DNA of 12,311 bases from Candidatus Paceibacter sp. (GCA_023255765.1 JAGDVT010000028.1:1-12311), one strand, 5' to 3'; positions 6,068 through 12,139 are shown, counted from the first letter of the stretch. Numbers and translations: made by a program. The notes: generated by a model from the sequence alone, not told the origin.

Positions 6068-7107
6068 CTTAATTTATCCAATAAAAAAATAATAAATCCA
6101 ATTGTTGCCCCTAGGGCATTAATTATCCAAAATTTAAAAACTATATTAGCTTCATGTGCACCCTTTGCTTCAAAATGATGATGTATTGGTGTTGAAAGAA
6201 AAATTTTTTTCTTAAATAATTTTTTAGAAATCATTTGTAAAATAACTGACCCTGATTCTATTACAAAAATTGGGGCTATTATAGGAAACAGAAAATAAAT
6301 TCCTTCTAACAAAGAAACTATAGCCATATAACTACCTAATGCCATTGAACCTGTATCTCCCATAAAAATTTTAGCAGGATATACATTAAACCATAAAAAA
6401 CATAAAACAGAAGAGATTACAATTACAGTTAAAGCACTTAGATTGAAATTCCCATTTATAAAAGAGATAACAGCCAGAACTCCTAAAATAGATAAAGAAA
6501 CACCGCCCAATAGACCATCTAATCCATCTGTTTCATTAGAGGAAAAACTTACAGCTATTACATATATAATTAAAAATAATGAGAAAAATATCAAAGATAA
6601 ATAATACCTGCCTAAAAATGGAATATAAATATATTTAATTCCTAATTTGGTAACAAACCACCAAACTACTATTAAAGAAAAAGCAAAATATATCAATAGC
6701 TTTTCTTTTATTTGAAGACCTCTTCGATTTTTAAGGGCAAAAATTCCTAATAGATCATCTATGGCTCCTATTATTCCTCCCAATATCAAAAAACCTAGGG
6801 GTAAATATGTTTCTCTTCTATTTAGAAAATTGATCCAATTTCCAAAATCTTTATCTATTAAATAAAATAAAAAAACAAGGAAGATAAGGAAAACTGGAGA
6901 TAGCCAAAATATTAATCCTCCCATTGTAGGAGTTCCAGATTTTTTAGCATGTAAAGATTGAAATATAGGAGCATTTTCTTTCATTATTTCTTTTCTAGCC
7001 TTTATTTTATTTAAAAGTATAATCAAGGGAGGAAAGAGTAAGAGAGAAATAAAAAAATTTAAAATTCCTAGAACAATTATTTTAATTAAAACAAGAAAGG
7101 TTTCCAT
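6064..7107 (-). CDS. mraY: Phospho-N-acetylmuramoyl-pentapeptide-transferase MraY
   Basis: Integral membrane enzyme that transfers phospho-MurNAc-pentapeptide from UDP to undecaprenyl phosphate, giving lipid I. The 347 residues have about ten hydrophobic spans. Signatures are GTPTMGG at 58-64, the Asp pair in GAIDDLLG (D117, D118), NETDGLDGL at 191-199 (family NxTDGLDGL, catalytic D194/D197 region), FMGDTGSMALG at 248-258 and the HHH cluster at 309-311 in PIHHHFE. The loop residue after the conserved Asn is Glu instead of the usual Leu, a minor change. The start codon shares one base with the stop of the upstream carboxypeptidase gene (TAATG), and the stop overlaps the murA start, so the three genes form a tight translational unit. 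No dedicated promoter is seen. Confidence 0.97.
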   Translation of the reverse strand: METFLVLIKIIVLGILNFFISLLLFPPLIILLNKIKARKEIMKENAPIFQSLHAKKSGTPTMGGLIFWLSPVFLIFLVFLFYLIDKDFGNWINFLNRRETYLPLGFLILGGIIGAIDDLLGIFALKNRRGLQIKEKLLIYFAFSLIVVWWFVTKLGIKYIYIPFLGRYYLSLIFFSLFLIIYVIAVSFSSNETDGLDGLLGGVSLSILGVLAVISFINGNFNLSALTVIVISSVLCFLWFNVYPAKIFMGDTGSMALGSYMAIVSLLEGIYFLFPIIAPIFVIESGSVILQMISKKLFKKKIFLSTPIHHHFEAKGAHEANIVFKFWIINALGATIGFIIFLLDKLR

Positions 7108-7973
7108 TATTTATAATATTCCATTAATGTTTTAATTATATATTCACCATCTAATTCTCTATTTTTGGAATCTAAAATTCCTACAAAGATTAGTGGGCTA
7201 TTTTCAAATTTTAAAATCATTAATAAGCATTCGCCAGCTTCATCAGTAAATCCTGTTTTACTTCCTAAAATAAATTTACTGTATTTTTCAACAAGCTTAT
7301 TAGTATTATACAAATTTCTTATAAAATTGCCCTTCAACAAAAATGAGGCGTTCCTTGAATATTCAAATATTTCGGGTTTTTCTTTTAATATATATTTACT
7401 AATATAATACAAATCTAATAAAGAAGATATATTTCGAGAAGATAAACCTGTATTATCCTCAAATTTTGTATTTAGTAAATTTAAGTTTTTAGCTAAATTA
7501 TTCATATAATTAATGAATTTCTCTTCTCCTACTTTACTTGCAATTATATTAGCAGAAGCATTTGAAGATGATATAAGCATAGCTTTCAAAAGATCTTTTA
7601 ATAAAAATTTCTCTCCTTTCGTAAAACTAGTTTGAGCTTCTTTTATTTTCAAATCCCTTATTTCAAATTCTTCCTCTGGATTATAAATATTCAAAGCAAC
7701 CAAAGCTGTTACTAGTTTAGTTAATGAGGCAATTGGTTTTTGCTCGTTATAATTTTTACCATATAAAATAGGTCCTTCAATTTCTTTTATTAAAACGTTT
7801 TTAGCTGTTATTTTTGAAGGATCTATTTTTAAATTTTTTATTTCTCTAAAATCTTCTTTTTTAAAAATTTTATTAACATTATTATTTATACTACCTTCAT
7901 GCAAATTAAATAAATTAGCTTTATTATAAATCACATTTTTAAAAAATTCTAAAAAAACTATTAATTCTATCAT
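7107..7973 (-). CDS. Serine D,D-carboxypeptidase-like protein (peptidase S11 / penicillin-binding fold)
   Basis: Proteins of this fold remove the terminal D-Ala from peptidoglycan stem peptides outside the membrane. All three active-site motifs are present in order and with normal spacing: S-L-T-K at 83-86 (nucleophile S83), S-S-N at 136-138 and K-T-G at 238-240 followed by FTDEAG. The 288 residues cover the catalytic domain, with no sign of the C-terminal beta domain of DacA-type enzymes. The N-terminus has only a short hydrophobic patch (LIVFLEFF) and no convincing signal peptide. An in-frame TAG two codons before the ATG excludes a longer start. Export therefore needs either a non-canonical anchor or a different model. 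It heads the cluster with mraY and murA and is 32 nt from the divergent small gene at 8006. Confidence 0.88.
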   Translation of the reverse strand: MIELIVFLEFFKNVIYNKANLFNLHEGSINNNVNKIFKKEDFREIKNLKIDPSKITAKNVLIKEIEGPILYGKNYNEQKPIASLTKLVTALVALNIYNPEEEFEIRDLKIKEAQTSFTKGEKFLLKDLLKAMLISSSNASANIIASKVGEEKFINYMNNLAKNLNLLNTKFEDNTGLSSRNISSLLDLYYISKYILKEKPEIFEYSRNASFLLKGNFIRNLYNTNKLVEKYSKFILGSKTGFTDEAGECLLMILKFENSPLIFVGILDSKNRELDGEYIIKTLMEYYK

Positions 7974-7990
7974 TTTCTAATTAATTTTAA

Positions 7991-7996
7991 TATAAT
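7991..7996 (+). promoter_or_regulatory. Possible -10 box for the small plus-strand gene
   Basis: TATAAT ends 9 nt before the ATG at 8006, which would place transcription start within a few bases of the start codon (near-leaderless mRNA). No good -35 is seen 17 nt upstream (TATCAT). The 32-nt divergent gap must also hold the start of the carboxypeptidase-mraY-murA transcript. Confidence 0.3.
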
Positions 7997-8005
7997 TAAC
8001 TTAAA

Positions 8006-8374
8006 ATGAAAAGAGTAAGAAACAAGAGTTTAAAAGGTAAAAGACTGGAAAAATTTTTTGCACAAAAATTAAAAGAATTATTCCCCTCTTCAGAGACTGA
8101 AATTAAACCTCGAATAATTAATATAAAGAAAGATTTTTGGGGATTATTTGATGGTCTGACTTTTATTAAATCTAAAAAAAAGTTTATATTTTGGCAAATA
8201 AAAGGCAAGAAAATTACAAATAAAGAAAAAATAAAATTCTGGAATAACTCAAAAATATTCCAAAATTTCAATATTTTAGTTCTTTTAATAGAAAAACACA
8301 ACAACAAATGGAAAATATTCTACAATTCTAAAAATTATTTAAATAATATTAAAGAAATTAAAAAACTGCTATAA
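8006..8374 (+). CDS. Small Lys-rich protein, possible PD-(D/E)XK-type nuclease fold
   Basis: 122 residues, strongly basic, with no signal peptide or membrane segment. The pattern resembles small restriction-like or Holliday-junction-resolvase-like nucleases: an N-terminal helix with Glu (GKRLEKFFAQKL, E14), then FWGLFDGLTFI with D49, then a strand FIFWQIKG with Q64-x-K66 in place of the usual (D/E)-x-K. That order and spacing fit the fold, but Gln instead of Glu/Asp is less common, and I cannot confirm the family by eye. It is the only complete plus-strand gene here. It lies between two minus-strand units, diverging from the carboxypeptidase gene by 32 nt and ending 13 nt from the convergent khpA stop. 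A Phe/Leu-rich open frame on the opposite strand (7996-8307) is its antisense shadow. Confidence 0.7.
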   Translation: MKRVRNKSLKGKRLEKFFAQKLKELFPSSETEIKPRIINIKKDFWGLFDGLTFIKSKKKFIFWQIKGKKITNKEKIKFWNNSKIFQNFNILVLLIEKHNNKWKIFYNSKNYLNNIKEIKKLL

Positions 8375-8387
8375 TAGAATTTTTTAA

Positions 8388-8657
8388 TTATTTATTTTGT
8401 TTGGTTTGCACCTTTAAAGATATAGCTGCACCTAAGGCTCCACCTATGCTTTTTAATATTTGTCTAACTGCATTAACAGTTTGACCTTTCCTTCCTATTA
8501 TTAATGATAAAACTTCTTTTGGACCATTTACTTCTACTAGCACTCCCCTTTCATCTATTTTTGCTTCTATCTCTAATTGATTAACCTTACTTTCATCGAC
8601 CCATAAAGAAAAAAGTTTTTTTAACCTGTTTTTGATTTCTTCTAGTTTTTCGCTCAT
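8388..8657 (-). CDS. khpA: KH-domain RNA-binding protein KhpA
   Basis: A single KH domain of the KhpA (YlqC) type, which binds RNA, often together with KhpB/Jag, and influences cell-wall growth and translation in Gram-positive bacteria. From the chosen ATG it has 89 residues. The core is LEIEAKIDERGVLVEVNGPKE at about 28-48 (written across the first strands), followed by the GxxG loop in IIGRKGQTVNAVRQIL at 53-68 (G55-R-K-G58) and the helix-strand end GGALGAAISLKVQT. An earlier in-frame TTG at 8684 would add nine residues (V-V-I-Y-S-S-S-N). I prefer the ATG because that extension overlaps a leader motif, GGTCGTAATT, which lies 25 nt before the ATG, as it does before two other genes. It stands alone and converges on the small plus-strand gene. 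Confidence 0.92.
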   Translation of the reverse strand: MSEKLEEIKNRLKKLFSLWVDESKVNQLEIEAKIDERGVLVEVNGPKEVLSLIIGRKGQTVNAVRQILKSIGGALGAAISLKVQTKQNK

Positions 8658-8672
8658 ATTTGAGCTACTATA

Positions 8673-8682
8673 AATTACGACC
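8673..8682 (-). promoter_or_regulatory. Leader motif copy 3 (khpA)
   Basis: GGTCGTAATT on the minus strand begins 25 nt upstream of the khpA ATG, the same distance as in hsp20 (25) and the 40-codon ORF (26). An AGCT follows here too, but closer to the start codon. The match is shorter than between the other two copies. Confidence 0.5.
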
Positions 8683-8710
8683 AAATCTTGATTTTCTTAA
8701 ATAGACTTTA

Positions 8711-8719
8711 ATTTTAACA
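8711..8719 (-). promoter_or_regulatory. Possible extended -10 promoter of khpA
   Basis: TGTTAAAAT on the minus strand is an extended -10 (TGn plus TAAAAT). Transcription would start near 8704, giving a leader of roughly 47 nt. No clear -35 is present at the right distance. It lies directly downstream of the terminator-like stem at 8753-8806, where a new promoter would be expected. Confidence 0.4.
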
Positions 8720-8752
8720 TAATTATTTTAAAAACAAAAATCAAGTCAAATT

Positions 8753-8806
8753 AAATAGCCCAAAGCCTTTTAAAAACATCACATTAAAGTAGGCTTTGGG
8801 CTATTT
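8753..8806 (-). terminator. Perfect 16-bp inverted repeat, probable terminator of the 40-codon unit
   Basis: AAATAGCCCAAAGCCT (8753-8768) and AGGCTTTGGGCTATTT (8791-8806) are exact reverse complements around a 22-nt loop. On the minus strand the stem is followed by a T-rich but interrupted tract (ATTTGACTTGATTTTTG). The upstream arm overlaps the stop codon of the 40-codon ORF. Termination is the simplest reading; the long loop and mixed tail leave room for a processing or stability element. Confidence 0.75.
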
Positions 8807-8927
8807 ATATAGACGACGAAGAGGATTCTTCATCGCTATTTTCTGTATTTTCTGTATTTTCTGTTGTTGTTTCTTGAGGTTTTTGTTCCTCTTCGCCGTC
8901 TACAAATAAGATTTCCTCTCTGGCCAT
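8805..8927 (-). CDS. Small acidic 40-residue protein of unknown function, encoded in a structured transcript
   Basis: An ATG at 8927 opens 40 codons ending in TAA. The product begins MAREEILFVDGEEEQKPQ, continues with three tandem T-E-N units, and ends DEESSSSSI. It is strongly acidic and low in complexity after residue 10, and I recognise no family. The unit is well defined: its own promoter (8998-9026), a hairpin at the start of the RNA, the leader motif GGTCGTAATTAAGCT ending 11 nt before the ATG exactly as in hsp20, and a 16-bp stem over the stop codon. The coding sequence forms an 18-bp stem with itself, and the five terminal serines use TCG twice, a codon that seems unusual in so A+T-rich a sequence. 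It may be a real small protein, a leader peptide, or a regulatory RNA with a fortuitous frame. Confidence 0.6.
   Translation of the reverse strand: MAREEILFVDGEEEQKPQETTTENTENTENSDEESSSSSI
8808..8904 (-). repeat. 18-bp inverted repeat inside the 40-codon ORF
   Basis: Arms 8808-8825 and 8887-8904 enclose a 61-nt loop. In minus-strand RNA they form 16 Watson-Crick pairs and 2 G-U pairs with no gap. In plus-strand RNA the same positions give two A-C mismatches, so the folding favours the sense transcript. The arms are the most G+C-rich stretch of the region and encode V-D-G-E-E-E and S-S-S-S-S-I. Confidence 0.8.
8838..8864 (-). repeat. Three perfect 9-bp tandem repeats (Thr-Glu-Asn)
   Basis: ACAGAAAAT is repeated three times on the minus strand, in frame, encoding T-E-N three times at residues 22-30 region of the 40-residue protein. 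It sits in the loop of the 18-bp hairpin. Such repeats can change copy number by slippage without shifting the frame. Confidence 0.85.
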
Positions 8928-8938
8928 TTTTATATTTT

Positions 8939-8955
8939 AGCTTAATTACGACCTT
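8939..8955 (-). promoter_or_regulatory. Leader motif copy 2 (40-codon ORF)
   Basis: AAGGTCGTAATTAAGCT on the minus strand, 11 nt before the ATG at 8927. It equals the hsp20 leader copy at 4739-4754 apart from one inserted T, and has the same distance to the start codon. Confidence 0.6.
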
Positions 8956-8968
8956 TTTAAAAATTTAA

Positions 8969-8992
8969 ATAGGGCCACCTTTTTGACCCTAT
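8969..8992 (-). terminator. Hairpin between the transglycosylase gene and the 40-codon unit
   Basis: ATAGGG and CCCTAT (8969-8974 and 8987-8992) form a 6-bp stem with a 12-nt loop. On the minus strand it is followed by TTAAATTTTT. It could end the pfkB-rplY-transglycosylase transcript. It also starts almost at the predicted +1 of the next promoter, so it could equally be a 5' stabilising hairpin of the small transcript. The two roles are not exclusive. Confidence 0.5.
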
Positions 8993-8997
8993 ATATT

Positions 8998-9026
8998 ATT
9001 ATAACAACAAATTTACAAAAAATCAA
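8998..9026 (-). promoter_or_regulatory. Promoter of the 40-codon unit
   Basis: TTGATT (-35, 9021-9026) and TATAAT (-10, 8998-9003) are separated by 17 nt on the minus strand, with TGT directly before the -10. The string TTGTTATAATA around the -10 is identical to that of the hsp20 promoter. Start of transcription would be near 8991. It begins 5 nt downstream of the transglycosylase stop codon. Confidence 0.65.
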
Positions 9027-9030
9027 TATC

Positions 9031-10512
9031 CTATCCTCCAGATTCTTTAATTATTTTAATATCTTCTTCAAATTTCTCAGCTATTGACATTACAGAATCA
9101 CCATAAAATCTATAAGATGGGTTAGACCAATTAGAACCTGCAAAATATATCATAGCAGCTTTCCATTCTGCATCATACGTTTGTTTATTAGCACCAGATG
9201 CTGCTAATTTAATTCCAGCTGCTACGAAAGCATGGTATATATTCCATGGATTAGGAGTTTCTCCTACTATTTTTGCTATTTGATCTTCATAAGCTTTCCA
9301 TGTAGATGGTATAAACTGAGCAGGTCCCATTGCTCCTCCCCAACCAAAACTCATTGGACAAGAAACAGGAGTATTATAAGGATCTAATCCTAATTTTTTT
9401 GTAAGTTCTAAAAAGATGGGGACATCTCTTGTGGGATGCATTACTCTTTCTATTTTTTGACCTGTTTTAACATTTACACCGGATCCTGTTTCTGGATCGG
9501 TTAGATAGCATTGCCCCACATTTCTACCCAAATCAGATTCTTGTTTCAAAACAGCTAAAAGAAACGCAGGCCTAACTCCTGTGAATTTACTAACTAGTTC
9601 AGCATATTTCAATGCTTCACCAAAATTAATAGGCGCAACACCACCAGCTAATCTAAATAGCTGTGCTCTTATCTCTGCTGCCCTTTTTTCTTTTTCTGTT
9701 AGCAATTTTTGATATATTTTTTCTTGTCCTTTAGTGATGCTTAATAATTCATTTTTTTCTTGTTGAAGATTTGCAAGTTCATTTCTCTTTAAATCTGCTA
9801 TTTTTAATAAATTTTCTTGCTCATCTACTGCATCTTCTAATTTTTGTTTTTGGTAATCCAAATTTTGTTTTAGTTTTTTCAATTCTTCGATTTGAGAATT
9901 AATAGATTCTTGTAGCTTGTTTAAATAAACTATATTACTAAAATAATCTGATAAATTTTGTTCTGCTAAAACAACTTCTATAAATGATTTTTGAGAAAGT
10001 TGATAATAAGTCCTTATAGCTCTAGTTAAGTTTATTTTTGAAGAGTTTATTTTATTTTCTGCCTCTTCTATTGCTTTTTGAGTACTTCTAATTCTTTTAT
10101 TTAGAATATTAATTTCATACTTTATAGCCTGTATTTCTAATTCTGTTTTCCTAATTTGTGCATTTAAATATTGAATTTCTTGTTCTAGATTTCTTTTTTG
10201 TTTTGATAATTTATTAATTTCTTGCTTATAAATTTCAATTTCTTTGAGTATATTTCTCAATTCATTTTCTAAGCTTTCTTTCAATTCTTTTATGTTTTGA
10301 TTATTTTGTGCTAACAATTTTGAATCTATTTTTATGCTCACTAAATTGTTGGAAATAGGCGCTGCTGCATTTAAATTAGAAATAAAGAATAAAATAAACG
10401 AAGCGAAAATTAATATTATTTTGATATTTGCAAATTTATAAAATGATAACCCGAAATTTTTACTATCTTGTTTATATGTATATGTTTTAATATCTTTAAT
10501 AATTCTAGGCAT
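9031..10512 (-). CDS. Secreted coiled-coil protein with C-terminal lytic transglycosylase domain
   Basis: A predicted peptidoglycan-cleaving enzyme acting outside the membrane. Of 493 residues, 29-50 form a hydrophobic signal or anchor segment (FASFILFFISNLNAAA) behind an unusually long basic N-region. About 70-285 is one long coiled coil with Q/K/E/L/I heptads, like the N-terminal part of PcsB, CwlO or EnvC proteins controlled by FtsEX. About 295-490 is an SLT/MltB-like domain: LLAVLKQESDLGRNVG with the likely catalytic E325, then GGAMGPAQFIPSTW at 392-405, and AAGIKLAASGAN plus AMIYFAGSNW further on. C335 and C385 could form a disulfide. PcsB-type coiled coils usually carry a CHAP or peptidase domain, so the transglycosylase partner is notable. 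It starts 10 nt after rplY and is the last gene of that unit. Confidence 0.85.
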   Translation of the reverse strand: MPRIIKDIKTYTYKQDSKNFGLSFYKFANIKIILIFASFILFFISNLNAAAPISNNLVSIKIDSKLLAQNNQNIKELKESLENELRNILKEIEIYKQEINKLSKQKRNLEQEIQYLNAQIRKTELEIQAIKYEINILNKRIRSTQKAIEEAENKINSSKINLTRAIRTYYQLSQKSFIEVVLAEQNLSDYFSNIVYLNKLQESINSQIEELKKLKQNLDYQKQKLEDAVDEQENLLKIADLKRNELANLQQEKNELLSITKGQEKIYQKLLTEKEKRAAEIRAQLFRLAGGVAPINFGEALKYAELVSKFTGVRPAFLLAVLKQESDLGRNVGQCYLTDPETGSGVNVKTGQKIERVMHPTRDVPIFLELTKKLGLDPYNTPVSCPMSFGWGGAMGPAQFIPSTWKAYEDQIAKIVGETPNPWNIYHAFVAAGIKLAASGANKQTYDAEWKAAMIYFAGSNWSNPSYRFYGDSVMSIAEKFEEDIKIIKESGG

Positions 10513-10522
10513 AATTAAAATT

Positions 10523-11074
10523 TTAAGAAGATTCCTCTGTTGTTTCTTCAGGAAGTATAACAGAAGCTATAGGAGTATTTGGATCTACTAAAATTTTTAT
10601 TGATTTTGAAATTTTTAAATCTTTAACATATAGAGATTCACCAGGTTTAAGGGCAGAAATATCTATTTCAATAAACTCAGGTAACTCAGCAATCTTAGCT
10701 TCTACTTCAAGTTCTGTCAATGATTTATTTAAAATATATCCATTTCTTAACAATTCTTCCTCTCCTTTAAATATTAAAGGTATAGTTGTTGTAATTTCTT
10801 CTTTTAAGGAAGGAATATAAATATCAAAATGTATCGGCTCTAAAGAAATTGGGTGTTTTTGAATTTCTTGTAATATTCCTATAAATTTCTTCCCATTAAA
10901 AATAAATTCAAATCTCTGATGCAAATTCTTAAGGTTTTTTTTGAATATATCTTTATCAATATATACAGGTATACTTCCAATATCTGCACCATATATTACA
11001 CCAGGTATATAGCCTTCCTTTCTATAGCTTTCTGCTTTTTTTGTATTTTCTCGTTCTTTTATTTCTATAATCAT
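10523..11074 (-). CDS. rplY: 50S ribosomal protein bL25 (Ctc form)
   Basis: Binds 5S rRNA in the large subunit; the longer two-domain version is also called general stress protein Ctc. The 183 residues contain the L25 domain at about 1-90 (RENTKKAESYRKEGYIPGVIYG at 8-29, read in segments, with the family R-x-x-G-x-I-P-x-V-x-Y-G core; KHPISLEPIHFDI at 73-85) and the Ctc beta domain at about 95-178 (IPLIFKGEEE, ELPEFIEIDISALKPGESLYVKDL and the final ILVDPNTPIASV, again in pieces). The C-terminal tail is short and acidic. It lies 15 nt after pfkB and 10 nt before the transglycosylase gene. A TATAAT at 11081-11086 ends 6 nt before the ATG and might drive an almost leaderless internal transcript, but no good -35 accompanies it. 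Confidence 0.95.
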   Translation of the reverse strand: MIIEIKERENTKKAESYRKEGYIPGVIYGADIGSIPVYIDKDIFKKNLKNLHQRFEFIFNGKKFIGILQEIQKHPISLEPIHFDIYIPSLKEEITTTIPLIFKGEEELLRNGYILNKSLTELEVEAKIAELPEFIEIDISALKPGESLYVKDLKISKSIKILVDPNTPIASVILPEETTEESS

Positions 11075-11089
11075 TTTATTATTATAATT

Positions 11090-12049
11090 TTACCAAACTT
11101 TTTTGATAAATAACTTAACTGATTGAAATTTTAACAAATCTTTTTCCTTAAGTAAACCGGTCTGGGCTCCAATTTCTTTTAAATTATGCGCAGCATTAAC
11201 AGCTGATAGTTTTAAGGCTAAAAATAAATTATTTTCATTTAACTCCCATTTATTTTTTAATAAAATTGCGAAAAATGTACTTCCATAACTATCACCTGCA
11301 CCAGTAGTATCAACTATTTTGAATTTTTTATATGCTTCACTAAAATAACAATTTTTTCTAGTTAAAAGCAAGCTGCCCTTGTCTCCTAATGTTATTAATA
11401 TAATATCTGTTTTATAAATTTTTTTTCTTAATTTTTCTGCTAACTCAAATTCATTTTGGATGTTTTTTCTAAGCAAGATTTTTGCTTCATCTAAATTTAT
11501 TACAAAAAAATTAATTTTATTTAAGATTTCGTAACATTCTTTTTTAGATAAAAAATATTTTGAAGGAGCAAAACCTATTATATTGTTATTTTTTTTAAGC
11601 CTTGAAACTACATATTCCCATATTCCAATAGGAGTATTCCCTGTTGAAATATAATAAGCACTATTTTTATCGTAAATAACATCTTTTTTATTAAATTTTT
11701 CTACCCCCCTATAAACAAATATATATTTTTCTCCTTTTTTAGATAAAAAAATAAATGAAAGAGCAGAATTACCTTTGTTATAATTAATAACTACATCTAT
11801 TCCTTTTTCTTTTATCTTACTTTCTATAACCTTACCAATAAAATCATTACCTAGTTTAATTATTGCTTTTGATTTTAAATTTAAGTTTTGAAAATTGTAA
11901 GCGAAATTTAAACCACCTCCTCCTATATCAACAAAGATATTTTTAGCTTCATTTTTCTCTTTCAAAAATTTAAAATTTTTCAGAAAATTTAAATTATCAA
12001 ATACAAAAAAAATATCTAATGTGGCAGTTCCTATTGCATATACTTTCAT
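11090..12049 (-). CDS. PfkB-family carbohydrate/nucleoside kinase
   Basis: ATP-dependent kinase of the ribokinase superfamily, transferring phosphate to a sugar or nucleoside hydroxyl in the cytoplasm. The 319 residues fit the family. MKVYAIGTATLDIFF is the first strand, DIGGGGLNFAYN at 41-52 is PfkB signature 1 (substrate side), N185-x-x-E188 in NLDEAK is the Mg/phosphate motif, LITLGDKGSLL at 218-228 follows, and DTTGAGDSY at 247-255 is signature 2 with catalytic base D253. The substrate cannot be read from sequence by eye: ribokinase, adenosine-kinase-like and fructokinase-like activities are all possible. It is first in a three-gene unit with rplY and the transglycosylase. A TATAAT lies 8 nt before its ATG, pointing to a leaderless mRNA. 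Confidence 0.93.
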   Translation of the reverse strand: MKVYAIGTATLDIFFVFDNLNFLKNFKFLKEKNEAKNIFVDIGGGGLNFAYNFQNLNLKSKAIIKLGNDFIGKVIESKIKEKGIDVVINYNKGNSALSFIFLSKKGEKYIFVYRGVEKFNKKDVIYDKNSAYYISTGNTPIGIWEYVVSRLKKNNNIIGFAPSKYFLSKKECYEILNKINFFVINLDEAKILLRKNIQNEFELAEKLRKKIYKTDIILITLGDKGSLLLTRKNCYFSEAYKKFKIVDTTGAGDSYGSTFFAILLKNKWELNENNLFLALKLSAVNAAHNLKEIGAQTGLLKEKDLLKFQSVKLFIKKVW

Positions 12050-12057
12050 TACTAAAT

Positions 12058-12063
12058 ATTATA
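12058..12063 (-). promoter_or_regulatory. Possible -10 box of the pfkB-rplY-transglycosylase unit
   Basis: TATAAT on the minus strand ends 8 nt before the pfkB ATG, so transcription would begin within about two bases of the start codon. No convincing -35 is present 17 nt upstream. Confidence 0.4.
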
Positions 12064-12089
12064 AAAAATTCTTGAAAATTATGATGTTT

Positions 12090-12116
12090 TTAAATTATCT
12101 TATGATAATAATTTAA
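12090..12116. repeat. 9-9-9 inverted repeat in the divergent intergenic region
   Basis: TTAAATTAT and ATAATTTAA (12090-12098 and 12108-12116) are perfect reverse complements with a 9-nt spacer. They lie 41 nt upstream of the pfkB ATG and 88 nt upstream of the divergent gene. The geometry resembles an operator, but the arms are all A/T, so chance is possible. Confidence 0.4.
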
Positions 12117-12139
12117 AAAATTTGCTTTATAAATCAGAA

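Noticed and set aside
7165..7407. Plus-strand open frame opposite the carboxypeptidase gene
   Set aside because: It covers the KTG region of a well-supported S11 protein and has no features of its own.
7996..8307. Minus-strand 103-codon frame opposite the small plus-strand gene
   Set aside because: A Phe/Leu-rich antisense mirror of the Lys-rich plus-strand protein, which has the better start and a plausible motif order. The choice is likely but not certain.
8658..8684. Longer khpA start at TTG (8684)
   Set aside because: It adds nine residues with no family counterpart and runs over the shared leader motif. The ATG at 8657 gives a normal KhpA N-terminus.
8838..8864. Triple 9-bp repeat as a CRISPR or satellite array
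   Set aside because: Units are contiguous, only 9 bp, in frame with the small ORF, and there are no spacers.
10919..11113. Plus-strand open frame over the start of rplY
   Set aside because: Antisense to the conserved bL25 N-terminal domain; its composition is that of a shadow frame.
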